NCBI GenBank assembly: GCA_964537875.1
Contig: CAZIDN010000041.1
Coordinates: forward strand, 1-31,073
Source: JAPKZH01 sp964537875
Lineage (GTDB): Bacteria; Acidobacteriota; Aminicenantia; Aminicenantales; UBA4085
Direction: 5' to 3'
Length of the DNA stretch: 31,073 nt
In this document: piece by piece, positions 16,010 through 24,188 of the stretch
Layout: every line of letters begins with the position of its first letter
Numbering within the stretch: position 1 is the first letter of the stretch
Program-made: the position numbers and the translations under genes
Notes under the pieces: model-generated
What the model was told of the DNA's origin: nothing
Database searches by the model: none
Seen by the model: the letters and a program-made list of their open reading frames with translations, nothing else

Positions 16010-16122
16010 TAATCAAACATTTATCCTTCAGCTTATAAAAGAACCTTATCGAAATTAGTGGATCCTTCGGGTGTCGTTGGCCGCCGATTTGATCTTGGAG
16101 ACTCGCTCTTAAGCCCGACCGG

Positions 16123-16992
16123 CTACTTCCAGATATGGTGTTTTTCGACCAGGTGATGGGGATAGTATGACATCTTGGCCCGGCGTAGGCCGGGAATTCC
16201 CATGTCCTGCTCGCGGTTGATAAAGGAGAAGGCGGCCCACTCATTTTTCACGAATTCGCGGTTCATCAATTGGCAGAGGCCGTCGTATTTCGGGCTGACG
16301 ATTTCGATATGGATCACGGCCGTGTCCGGGTTCAGGGGCTCGCCGATCGAAAACGCCTCGATTTTCCCTTCGACCTCGATCGCGCCGCCCGAAAGGCCGA
16401 GGGCCTCAAAATGGGCCAAGCCTTCCTGGATGGCCTCGTTCTGGGCGCTGAGCATCTTGGTGGTCAGCAATTTGTCTTCCAGCCACTCCCGGAAAAGACG
16501 CCGGCAGTCCTCGAGGTGGCCGGGCCTGAGTTGGACATAGCCGTAAGCATGTTCCCGCTCGAATTTCCTGATCCGGTTGCGCTTGCCGTCGTATTTTTTG
16601 CCCTTGAGCTCGATGAGGTCGCCGGTCCGGTAAACGTAGTCAAAATTATTCCTGTCCGGCGCGCACTGAAAGCCGGAGCACCAGCGCCCGGCGAACGAAG
16701 CCGGAATCCGTGACAGGCGGGGAGAGCAGGAGAGGCAGGTTCGGATCGTATCGGGAATGTCGTTCTCTCCGATCGGCTGCAGGAAATAGGCCGGCTCGTC
16801 GGGAGGCTCGAACAGGAGGCAGAGATTGCCATGGATGGTCGTGAGCTTGGGGTGGTCGTATTTTCTCCAGATGAACGTGTTGCCGAAATTGACCTCGCAG
16901 ACCTCGGCCGGATAGCGGCGGATGGTTTCGAGGATCGCTTCCTTGTCCTCGAGACCGATGATCTTAAAGTCGGGGAAGCGGGGAAGATTCAT
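16123..16992 (-). CDS. DUF2156/phosphatidylglycerol lysyltransferase C-terminal domain protein
   Basis: A 289-residue soluble protein without membrane segments. The block DYVYRTGDLIELKGKKYDGKRNRIRKF is characteristic of the LPG_synthase_C (DUF2156) family. This is a double-GNAT fold that in MprF transfers aminoacyl groups from tRNA to phosphatidylglycerol. A lone domain lacking MprF's membrane part may act on another acceptor; the substrate is unknown. A cysteine cluster (CLSC, then WCSGFQC, residues about 87-110) precedes the conserved block and could bind metal. The ATG overlaps the stop of the upstream GNAT gene by four bases, so the two are translationally coupled. Confidence 0.82.
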   Translation of the reverse strand: MNLPRFPDFKIIGLEDKEAILETIRRYPAEVCEVNFGNTFIWRKYDHPKLTTIHGNLCLLFEPPDEPAYFLQPIGENDIPDTIRTCLSCSPRLSRIPASFAGRWCSGFQCAPDRNNFDYVYRTGDLIELKGKKYDGKRNRIRKFEREHAYGYVQLRPGHLEDCRRLFREWLEDKLLTTKMLSAQNEAIQEGLAHFEALGLSGGAIEVEGKIEAFSIGEPLNPDTAVIHIEIVSPKYDGLCQLMNREFVKNEWAAFSFINREQDMGIPGLRRAKMSYYPHHLVEKHHIWK

Positions 16993-17396
16993 GGGAGTTT
17001 CCTGACCATGACCGTGCAGAGCTCTTTCGAACAGCCTTCACACCACTCCGGGCTTTTCTTCATCGAGGAGGGGATACGGACGGTCCTTTCAAAGCCGCAC
17101 TTTTCGAAGAAGCCGGGGATGATCGTGGCGAGATAGATGTCCCGGTCGGCGCTCTGGAGGAGGGCTTGGACAAGCTTCCTTCCGAAGCCCTTGTCGCGGT
17201 GGCGGGAGTCGACGCCGAGCGCACACAGCTCATGGCAATAGCCGTGTTTTTTGAGGGCGACGATGCTGACGATCCGGCCCTTGTCTTCCGCCACCCAAAA
17301 GGAATCATCATCCATTCCTTGATAGTCCAGGCCGAGCTTGCGGGCGAGGGAAGTGATCTGCGGAAAATCCTCTTTGCGGGCTCTCCGGATATTCAT
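16989..17396 (-). CDS. GNAT-family N-acetyltransferase
   Basis: A 135-residue single GNAT domain. MNIRRARKEDFPQI is the usual first strand and helix. The acetyl-CoA pyrophosphate loop is RHRDKGFGRKLV (R/Q-x-x-G-x-G/A, about residues 65-76), and IIPGFFEKCGFE is the common C-terminal helix. The tail has CEGCSKELC (about 118-126), resembling the cysteine-bearing tail of short ArgA-like acetyltransferases. The acceptor substrate cannot be read. There is no ribosome site; an extended -10 ends eight bases before the ATG, so the mRNA is probably leaderless. It is the first gene of a two-gene operon with the DUF2156 protein. Confidence 0.88.
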   Translation of the reverse strand: MNIRRARKEDFPQITSLARKLGLDYQGMDDDSFWVAEDKGRIVSIVALKKHGYCHELCALGVDSRHRDKGFGRKLVQALLQSADRDIYLATIIPGFFEKCGFERTVRIPSSMKKSPEWCEGCSKELCTVMVRKLP

Positions 17397-17404
17397 GAAG
17401 GGCT

Positions 17405-17413
17405 ATTATACCA
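17405..17413 (-). promoter_or_regulatory. Extended -10 promoter, leaderless GNAT transcript
   Basis: On the minus strand, TGGTATAAT is a perfect extended -10. Eight bases separate it from the ATG at 17396, so transcription would begin one or two bases before the start codon. No -35 of note. Confidence 0.6.
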
Positions 17414-17522
17414 TGTCCGTCCGAATTCAATGATCGGTTTCCGGAGGCCAACCGGAAGAAACTCACCATCGTCTCTTTGCGGCGTCTGGCGGAGGAGCCT
17501 TCCCAGAAGTATCTCCAAATAT

Positions 17523-17659
17523 GTGATTTTCTCTCGGTGCCGGATACGCCCTCGAGGCCCCATAGCGGAGGGGGGACCCGTCGGCTTTTCGACGGGGGGA
17601 ACCGACGGGACTGGTTCCCCAGGGGCCAAAGGGCGTATCCGGCACCGAGAGAAAATCAC
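17523..17659. repeat. Palindromic repeat E2 with perfect 29-bp inverted arms
   Basis: Left arm 17523-17551 and right arm 17631-17659 are exact reverse complements over 29 bases (GTGATTTTCTCTCGG...). The core between them (about 17557-17625) is nearly identical to 16-84 in the opposite orientation and contains the CCCGTCG/CGACGGG hairpin. The right flank (17660-17695) also resembles the right flank of E1 (115-150). The element takes up about a third of the 390-base divergent space between the GNAT gene and gltX. The rest (17414-17522) has no feature I can support. Confidence 0.85.
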
Positions 17660-17693
17660 ACAAACAGAGAAGCTTACAGCCTTCCTGCTAAAT

Positions 17694-17722
17694 TTGACCG
17701 GGCTATGAGGCTGTGCTATATG
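17694..17722 (+). promoter_or_regulatory. Probable gltX promoter
   Basis: TTGACC (17694-17699), a 17-base spacer, TATATG (17717-17722). It is placed relative to the right arm of E2 much as the 143-171 promoter is relative to E1. The predicted start near 17729 leaves a leader of about 58 bases before the gltX ATG. Confidence 0.5.
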
Positions 17723-17786
17723 TAAAAGGCTAACCAGCCGCCGAAAAAGAAAATCTGGTTGAGAACGGCGTCGGATCGACAAAAAA

Positions 17787-19070
17787 ATGGTAACCGTCCG
17801 TTTTGCCCCGAGCCCGACAGGATACCTGCACCTGGGCAGCGCCAGGACCGCCCTTTTCAACTGGCTCCATGCCCGGCATGCCAACGGCCGTTTCCTTCTC
17901 AGGGTCGAAGACACCGACAAGCTCCGCTCGGATAAAAAGTATCTTGAGGAGATCCTAGAAGACCTGGCCTGGCTGGGCCTCGACTGGGACGCCCCGCCGA
18001 TCTTCCAGAGTGAGCGGTTCGGCCTTTACCGGCAAAAGGCTGAAGACCTCCTGGCCAAAGGAGCCGCTTATCGGGATGGGGACGCCCTCATTTTCAAGAT
18101 CGTGCCCGGCCGCGCCGTCGACGTCGAGGACATGATCCACGGCCGCATCTCCTTTCAAACCGACAATATCAAGGACCAGGTCCTGATCAAGTCCGACGGC
18201 TCGCCGGCCTATAACTTTTCCTGCGTCGTCGACGACGCAGCCCAAGAAATCAGCCACATTTTGAGGGGCGACGATCATATCTCCAACACGCCCAAGCAAA
18301 TCCTCTTCTATGAAGCGCTGGGCTTGGCCCCGCCCCGCTTCGGCCATATGCCGCTGATCATGGGGGCCGACGGGGCGAAGCTTTCCAAGCGGCACGGCGG
18401 GGTTTCGGTCCGGGAGTACAAGAGCGAAGGGTTCATGCCGGAAGCCCTGGCCAATTATCTTTTCCTTTTGGGCTGGACGCCGCCTACAGGGACGGAGGTC
18501 CATCTTCTGGCGGAGGCGGCCAAGCTGTTCGAGATATCCGCTATGAACGATGTTCAGGCGAAGTTCGACCTCCAGAAGCTTAAATGGATCAACGGCGAAT
18601 ACATTGTGAAAAAATCTGCGGCCGAGCTCCTGCCGCACATTAAGGACCAATTGATAAGGGAAGGATGGGGAGCCGCCGGCATGTCCGACGATGATCTTTC
18701 CAGGCTGATCGACATGTACAAGATCCGGATCAAGACCTTCCGGGAATTCACCGAGCTCACCGAAAGCTTTTTTAAAGACGATTTCGCCGTCGAGGAAGAG
18801 GCAAAAAAGAAATACCTGGACCGGCTAGAAAGCCGCGACCTCCTCCGGGAATTGGCCGGCCGGCTCGAGACGCTCGACGATTTCAAGCAGGAAAAGATCG
18901 AGGCCGTCTGCCGCAGCCTGGCTCAGGCAAGAGGCCTGAAGGCGGCCGACCTGATCCATCCGTCGCGACTGGCCGTGACCGGGAAAACGCGAGGGGCCGG
19001 GCTCTTTGAATTGATGGAGCTTCTGGGAAGAGAGAAAGTGATTCGACGTTTGAGGTTGGCTGGACAATGA
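17787..19070 (+). CDS. gltX: Glutamate--tRNA ligase, compact form
   Basis: Class I aminoacyl-tRNA synthetase charging tRNA-Glu. The HIGH motif appears as PTGYLHLGSARTALFN (about residues 9-24) and KMSKS as GAKLSKRHG (about 195). DDAAQEISHILRGDDHISNTPKQ is a GluRS block. The protein is 427 residues against the usual 465-490. The segment that normally follows KGxAYxC, with a cysteine-bearing, sometimes zinc-binding insertion, is missing: the chain passes straight from KGAAYRDGDA to IFKIVPGR. An anticodon-binding helical domain fills the C-terminal third. The ATG has no strong ribosome site. The stop overlaps the glnS start by ATGA. Confidence 0.95.
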   Translation: MVTVRFAPSPTGYLHLGSARTALFNWLHARHANGRFLLRVEDTDKLRSDKKYLEEILEDLAWLGLDWDAPPIFQSERFGLYRQKAEDLLAKGAAYRDGDALIFKIVPGRAVDVEDMIHGRISFQTDNIKDQVLIKSDGSPAYNFSCVVDDAAQEISHILRGDDHISNTPKQILFYEALGLAPPRFGHMPLIMGADGAKLSKRHGGVSVREYKSEGFMPEALANYLFLLGWTPPTGTEVHLLAEAAKLFEISAMNDVQAKFDLQKLKWINGEYIVKKSAAELLPHIKDQLIREGWGAAGMSDDDLSRLIDMYKIRIKTFREFTELTESFFKDDFAVEEEAKKKYLDRLESRDLLRELAGRLETLDDFKQEKIEAVCRSLAQARGLKAADLIHPSRLAVTGKTRGAGLFELMELLGREKVIRRLRLAGQ

Positions 19071-20773
19071 ACGCACCGAAATCCAAGGACAATTTCATCC
19101 GTGACATCATCAACGGGGACATCCGGAACAACAAGAACCAGGGCCGGGTTCAGACCCGCTTCCCGCCCGAGCCGAACGGCTACCTCCATATCGGCCACGC
19201 CAAATCCATCTGCCTGAATTTCGGCTTGGCCACCGATTACCACGGCCGGTGCAACCTCCGCTTTGACGACACGAACCCCGAGACCGAGGAAGTGGATTAT
19301 GTCCGGTCCATCCAAGAGGATGTCGCCTGGCTGGGATTCGATTGGGAGGACCGCGAATTTTATGCCTCGGACTATTTCGAAAAGCTCTATGAGTTTGCCG
19401 AGGACCTCATCAAAAAAGGGAAGGCCTATGTCTGCGAGCTCAGCGCCGAAGAGGTCAGCGCGACCCGCGGCACGCTGACAAAGCCGGGACAGGAAAGTCC
19501 CTTCCGGGACCGCCCGGCGGAGGAAAACCTGGACCTGTTCCGGCGGATGCGGGCCGCTGAATTTCCCGACGGATCCAAGACGTTGAGGGCCAAGATCGAA
19601 ATGGCCGATCCCAATATGCTGCTCAGGGACCCCGTGCTGTACCGCATCCGGCGGGCCCATCATTACCGGAGGGGGGATGCCTGGTGCATCTATCCCACCT
19701 ATGACTGGGCCCACGGCCAGTCGGATTCGATCGAGGGGATCACCCATTCCATCTGCACGCTCGAATTCGAAGTCCACCGGCCTCTCTATGACTGGTTTCT
19801 GGACCAACTGAGCGTTCATCATCCTCAGCAGATCGAGTTCGCCCGGCTCAACCTCAGCCACACGGTCCTCAGCAAGCGCAAGCTCCTCCAGTTGGTCAAG
19901 GAAGGATATGTCGGCGGCTGGGACGACCCGCGGATGCCGACGATCTCGGGACTGCGCCGTCGAGGCTATACGCCCGAATCGATCCGGAATTTCTGCGACG
20001 AGATCGGCGTGGCCAAGATGAACAGCATCGTGGATGTGGCCGTGCTCGAGAACAGCCTGCGCCAGGAGCTCAACCGGACGGCCCGGCGGGCGATGGCCGT
20101 GCTGCGACCGCTGCGCGTCGTCCTGGTCAATTATCCGGACGACCAAACCGATGAGTTTGAATGTATCAACAATCCCGAAGACCCGGCTATGGGGACCCGA
20201 ATAGTGCCGTTTTCCAAGGTCCTCTATATCGAGCGCGATGACTTCATGGAGAATCCGCCGAAGAAATTTTTCCGCCTGGCGCCCGGGCGAGAAGTGCGGC
20301 TGCGATACGCCTATTTCGTCACCTGCGTCAACGTCGTCAAGGACCCGAAAACGGGTGAAGTCGTCGAGCTCCACTGCACCTATGATCCGGCCACCCGCGG
20401 CGGCGATGCCCCCGACAGCCGGAGCCCGAAGGCGACGCTGCATTGGGTTTCCGCGGCACATGCCGTTTCGGCCGAGGTGCGCCTTTACGATGCGCTCTTC
20501 ACGAAACGGGACGCCGGCGAGGTCGATGAAGGTGTCGAGGATGCCGATTGGAAGTCCAACCTCAACCCAAAATCCCTGGAGACGCTCCGGGATTGCCGGC
20601 TTGAGCCGTGCTTGAAAAATGCGCTTCCCGGAAGCCGCTACCAGTTCGAGAGGCTCGGCTATTTCATCGTGGATACCAAGGACACAACGCCCGAGAGGCT
20701 CGTCTTCAACCGGACCGTCACTCTGCGCGATACTTGGGCCAAGATCACCAAGGCCGGCCGGGAAAACGAGTAA
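19067..20773 (+). CDS. glnS: Glutamine--tRNA ligase
   Basis: A 568-residue class I synthetase that charges tRNA-Gln directly. PPEPNGYLHIGHAKSI (about residues 33-48) is the GlnRS HIGH region. CNLRFDDTNPETEEVDYV and DWAHGQSDSIEGITHS are GlnRS-specific blocks, and VLSKRKL is the KMSKS loop. The C-terminal half carries the two beta-barrel anticodon-binding domains (EFECINNPEDP..., RLGYFIVDTKDT). Its presence means Gln-tRNA need not be made by GatCAB, and the GluRS can be discriminating. It is coupled to gltX by a four-base overlap, an unusual adjacency. Confidence 0.97.
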   Translation: MNAPKSKDNFIRDIINGDIRNNKNQGRVQTRFPPEPNGYLHIGHAKSICLNFGLATDYHGRCNLRFDDTNPETEEVDYVRSIQEDVAWLGFDWEDREFYASDYFEKLYEFAEDLIKKGKAYVCELSAEEVSATRGTLTKPGQESPFRDRPAEENLDLFRRMRAAEFPDGSKTLRAKIEMADPNMLLRDPVLYRIRRAHHYRRGDAWCIYPTYDWAHGQSDSIEGITHSICTLEFEVHRPLYDWFLDQLSVHHPQQIEFARLNLSHTVLSKRKLLQLVKEGYVGGWDDPRMPTISGLRRRGYTPESIRNFCDEIGVAKMNSIVDVAVLENSLRQELNRTARRAMAVLRPLRVVLVNYPDDQTDEFECINNPEDPAMGTRIVPFSKVLYIERDDFMENPPKKFFRLAPGREVRLRYAYFVTCVNVVKDPKTGEVVELHCTYDPATRGGDAPDSRSPKATLHWVSAAHAVSAEVRLYDALFTKRDAGEVDEGVEDADWKSNLNPKSLETLRDCRLEPCLKNALPGSRYQFERLGYFIVDTKDTTPERLVFNRTVTLRDTWAKITKAGRENE

Positions 20774-20778
20774 AATTA

Positions 20779-20860
20779 CGGGGACGGGTACTTAATTCAA
20801 GAATATAAGAAAATTGAATCGGAAACTTGCCTAGTTCAAGGAATTAAATACCTGTCCCCG
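20779..20860. repeat. Short inverted repeat (REP/MITE type)
   Basis: CGGGGACGGGTACTTAATTC (20779-20798) and GAATTAAATACCTGTCCCCG (20841-20860) are inverted copies with 18 of 20 matches around a 42-base AT-rich centre. Hairpins with GGGGACAGGT-type arms resemble small repeats mobilised by IS200/REP-associated tyrosine transposases; no transposase is in the window. The repeat begins six bases after the glnS stop and contains the last codons and stop of the convergent gene at 20844. Confidence 0.8.
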
Positions 20861-22145
20861 AATTCATATCTTTGGGCTTGAGTTGTCGAATTTCTCTCAG
20901 AGCTAGCCACTGGATCACGGCCGCGCAAGCCGCGGACGATAATACGACGGGAACAGAACCGGTATTCATGGAATAGATCGCAAAAGGGATCCAGTTGGCG
21001 AGGATATGGAGCAAAACCAGGCGGAGCATCGCGTTCTTTGGCAGCCTATAATATTTGGCAGCTAAAGCCGGGACGGCGAGCCAGAAGGCCGGCCAGCCAT
21101 ACCCGATATATCTGGAGAGGGAGCTGCCCAAGAGAGGTGTTATGAGAAAGCTGATGAGTCCATAGATCACGAGCAGCAACAACCAGGGGGGCATCTCGGC
21201 GAATATCCGCCTCCGGAATTTCGACAGGCTGTCCCGCAGGAGAAGGGGGGCGACCCCGAACGACGTTAAAAATAAAAACAACGTCGTGAGCGGAAAGATC
21301 GGCAGCCAGGGGCAAAGCCCGACGGCTGAGACAGAGCCCAGATGGAGCCATTTGGGCAGCTCCATCGTGAACAGCGGCGGCTCGACTTTGACGAACGTGT
21401 TCAGCCAGATCTTGACCCCAAAAACGTTCTGGAAAAAATTGAAGGGGATTTTCAAGGCCAGATAGACCAGGTTATCCATTTGATGGACGTTGGCCGGGCT
21501 GGAGCGGGTGACGTAGGAGGTCACGGCCAGGCCGAGCAGGGACGCCGCGGCGACGGGAATGATGAATTTCCGTTTGGACTTGACCCAGGCCACCGCGATG
21601 AGGCATAGGCTGAGGAGGAGGGTCGACTCCCGAGTCAGGAAAAGTGCCAAGAGAATCACGAAGATCGGAATCCACGTTTTCTCCCGCCAAAGGGTCAGAA
21701 AAAGCAGGGCGAGGAGGGCCGCATAAAAAAGATCGTGATGATAAAAAGAGCTGATAAATTGGCTGGATGCGGGAGAGAGGAGCAAGGGCAAGATGAGCAG
21801 CGGAAGATGGGTCATCTTTCTAAGGATCCATGCCACGGTGATGGTGAGCGTCAATAACGACAACAACCCCAGGATATAAAATGATTTGTGAAGATCCAGG
21901 TTCGTGATATCGGAGATCCAGCGGGCGAGAAGCGGATGGAGGAACCGGCCGGCATAGGGTTTTTCGATTTGCTGGGGATCTTTTTGGGCAAGGGCATAAT
22001 AATAGGTCCCCTCCCAACTCAGGGTGGACAGGCTATTCCAGTTGATCACCAGGATGAGGACGGTGGTTATGACGGCCAGGAGAATTGCCGCAAGAGGACT
22101 TTCCGTCCGCTTAAGAATAGGATTTCGAGAAGGAAAACGAGCCAT
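20844..22145 (-). CDS. Multi-pass membrane protein, GT-C glycosyltransferase-like
   Basis: A 433-residue protein with about ten hydrophobic segments spread over its whole length. Features are consistent with polyprenol-dependent GT-C/PMT-type glycosyltransferases: an early periplasmic loop with WEGTYYYALAQKD and YAGRFLHPLLARW, and the pattern of long loops between helices. The usual catalytic D/E pair cannot be assigned with confidence. The last seven residues and stop come from the 20779-20860 repeat (MNSGTGI), so the natural C-terminus has been altered. No ribosome site of note. It is not in an operon with the M28 gene upstream, as an 81-base gap separates them. Confidence 0.65.
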   Translation of the reverse strand: MARFPSRNPILKRTESPLAAILLAVITTVLILVINWNSLSTLSWEGTYYYALAQKDPQQIEKPYAGRFLHPLLARWISDITNLDLHKSFYILGLLSLLTLTITVAWILRKMTHLPLLILPLLLSPASSQFISSFYHHDLFYAALLALLFLTLWREKTWIPIFVILLALFLTRESTLLLSLCLIAVAWVKSKRKFIIPVAAASLLGLAVTSYVTRSSPANVHQMDNLVYLALKIPFNFFQNVFGVKIWLNTFVKVEPPLFTMELPKWLHLGSVSAVGLCPWLPIFPLTTLFLFLTSFGVAPLLLRDSLSKFRRRIFAEMPPWLLLLVIYGLISFLITPLLGSSLSRYIGYGWPAFWLAVPALAAKYYRLPKNAMLRLVLLHILANWIPFAIYSMNTGSVPVVLSSAACAAVIQWLALREIRQLKPKDMNSGTGI

Positions 22146-22226
22146 TCCGCCTCGGGCTCATTTTAATCCAGAGCCCTCCCTCAAAGCAAAGACAAAATGG
22201 CCCGTTTTCTCTCGATGAATCCTCTT

Positions 22227-24110
22227 CTATCTGTCGGCGAAGGCAAAAACCGTCAGGAAGCCGTGCTGGCTGATCTTGGCGATGAGCTCGCCGCTCACTT
22301 TTTCCACGCTGTCGCTGGTCTGGTGGTAGTCCGTGGTCATGGCCGCCATGTAATAGACAAAGGGGATCTTGACTCCTGCGAACGAAGCATGGTCGGAGCC
22401 GCCGCTCCCCGCTACGCCGAGGGCGTTAAAGCGCATGGCCAGGTCGAGCCCGACGTATTTGTTCATTTCGCGCGAGATGTCAGCGAAGGGGGTGCCTTCC
22501 GTCAGATTGACGGTGACGAACCAGGGGGCGCGGATCTTCTTCACCAATTCCTCGGCGCCGGGGACATTGTACGATCTGACCGAGCGGGCCAATGTCGTTT
22601 CGTCGAAAGGCCGGCTGATCATGTCGTAGTTGAGATAGCCGACAGTTTTTTCGATCGGGAAGATCGGGTTCAGGGTGTAATAGCGGCTGCCGAGCAATCC
22701 TTCCTCTTCTCCCGTCCACAGAGCGAAGACGACCGAGCGCTTAGGCTTGACCGGGCTGGCGGCCATCGCCTTGGCAATATTTAGGACGCCGACCGAGCCT
22801 GAGCCATTGTCATCAGCACCGTTATAAACGTATTCTTCCCACGCGCCGAGATGATCATAGTGGCCGCCGACGACAAAATATTCGTCCTTGAGCTTTGGAT
22901 CGGATCCCTCAATCATACCCAAGACGTTGATCCCCCGGACCAGTGACGTCTTGGCCGTCGTGGAAATCGTGACTTTCGTCCCGGGCAGGTCTATGGATAC
23001 GGGAGTGAGGACGATTTTGCCGTTCTTGTCTTTCGTCTCGATCTTATTCTTCAGATCGTCGATCGACTGACCCGTCCCTTCAAGGATGGCGTTCGCCATG
23101 TCCCTGGTGATGGACATGGTCGTCACGCCGCCGCCCATCGGTCCGCCGCCGGTAACCCCTGGGATTGACAGACTCTGCCGTGGCTTATTGACAATCGGCC
23201 TTTCGTCGTTGGGCCGCCGGACGGTAGACATGCTTCGGTAGATATCGCTGTCCCGGCCGACATTCTGGACCTGGAAAATGGCCGCAGGGCCAAGCTTCTG
23301 GATTTCATTGATTTTATTGAACCTGCCGCCCTGCCCGCCGCCACGCGGTCCCATGAACGCCATCTGAGGTCCGCCGGCCGGCGCCGCCGGAAAGTATTTT
23401 TCCTTCAGCTCTTTTTTCGTCTGGAAAAGCGATTGGGGATTGTCGCGGCCGGGGGCTTCGGTCAGGATGAGGACGATCTTGCCCTTGAGGTCGAGACCCT
23501 TGAGCTCATCGAACTTGATCGAGGGCTCTTGAATGCCATAGCCGACGAAAACCACCGGCGCTGAAAGGGTTTCGGGATTACCGCCGCGGCCCATGCCTTG
23601 ATAATCGACGCCCGACTGGAACGCCCGGGTCTTGACGGCAGCGCCCTTCGTGACCTGGAGGCTCATCGAGCTCTGGACATCCGAGGTCGATTTGAGGGCG
23701 AATTCTTGGAAGTAGGTCCGTTCCGGTGGAGTTGTTGGAGCTCCGGCCTGAGCCCCGCCACCGCCCCTTCCTCTGCCGCCGCCAAAACTTGGCAGGTCGC
23801 CGGCAGGCTTGATGCCCCACAGCTTAAGGAGCGAAGCCGCGTACTCGGCGGCCATGGTGTAGCCGCGAGTCGCGGTCTCACGCCCCTCCATCCAATCGGA
23901 TGCGATGAAGGTCAACATGGCGATGGAGTTCTTGGCCGTGATGGCCTCTAGGCCGGCCTTGTACTTGTCCGGAGCGGGCTGGGCCTTGTCGACAAGGTTC
24001 AGCGCCTTCTGGACATCCTCGAGCTTCATCTGCTGCTGGGGCGGCATCTGCGCCTGCAGCGAGAAGATCAAGGCGAAGACAAAAAGCGCGATCAGGATGT
24101 TTTTTCTCAT
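22227..24110 (-). CDS. Secreted M28 family zinc aminopeptidase
   Basis: A 627-residue exopeptidase with an N-terminal signal peptide (IALFVFALIFSLQAQ). Residues about 150-330 form a PA-like insert domain that includes two Gly/Arg/Gln-rich low-complexity stretches (GGGRGRGGGG). The M28 core has all metal-site motifs: GGHYDHLG near 417, NGADDNGSGS near 433, GEEEGLLGS near 469, GSDHASF near 572 and DYHQTSDS near 595. Two zinc ions are therefore expected. It probably digests peptides in the periplasm or outside the cell, in keeping with a protein-degrading lifestyle. GGAGA precedes the ATG. The upstream region on this strand contains a 14-bp hairpin at 24189-24226. Confidence 0.93.
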   Translation of the reverse strand: MRKNILIALFVFALIFSLQAQMPPQQQMKLEDVQKALNLVDKAQPAPDKYKAGLEAITAKNSIAMLTFIASDWMEGRETATRGYTMAAEYAASLLKLWGIKPAGDLPSFGGGRGRGGGGAQAGAPTTPPERTYFQEFALKSTSDVQSSMSLQVTKGAAVKTRAFQSGVDYQGMGRGGNPETLSAPVVFVGYGIQEPSIKFDELKGLDLKGKIVLILTEAPGRDNPQSLFQTKKELKEKYFPAAPAGGPQMAFMGPRGGGQGGRFNKINEIQKLGPAAIFQVQNVGRDSDIYRSMSTVRRPNDERPIVNKPRQSLSIPGVTGGGPMGGGVTTMSITRDMANAILEGTGQSIDDLKNKIETKDKNGKIVLTPVSIDLPGTKVTISTTAKTSLVRGINVLGMIEGSDPKLKDEYFVVGGHYDHLGAWEEYVYNGADDNGSGSVGVLNIAKAMAASPVKPKRSVVFALWTGEEEGLLGSRYYTLNPIFPIEKTVGYLNYDMISRPFDETTLARSVRSYNVPGAEELVKKIRAPWFVTVNLTEGTPFADISREMNKYVGLDLAMRFNALGVAGSGGSDHASFAGVKIPFVYYMAAMTTDYHQTSDSVEKVSGELIAKISQHGFLTVFAFADR

Positions 24111-24188
24111 GCGTCTCCTTTCATGTAGAGTTATACATCACTACTTTTTAGACGAAGTCGTTCCTCCCTTTCTTCCGTTTATTTTTGA

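Noticed and set aside
18923..20461. Minus-strand frame of 512 codons
   Set aside because: Antisense to glnS and the end of gltX.
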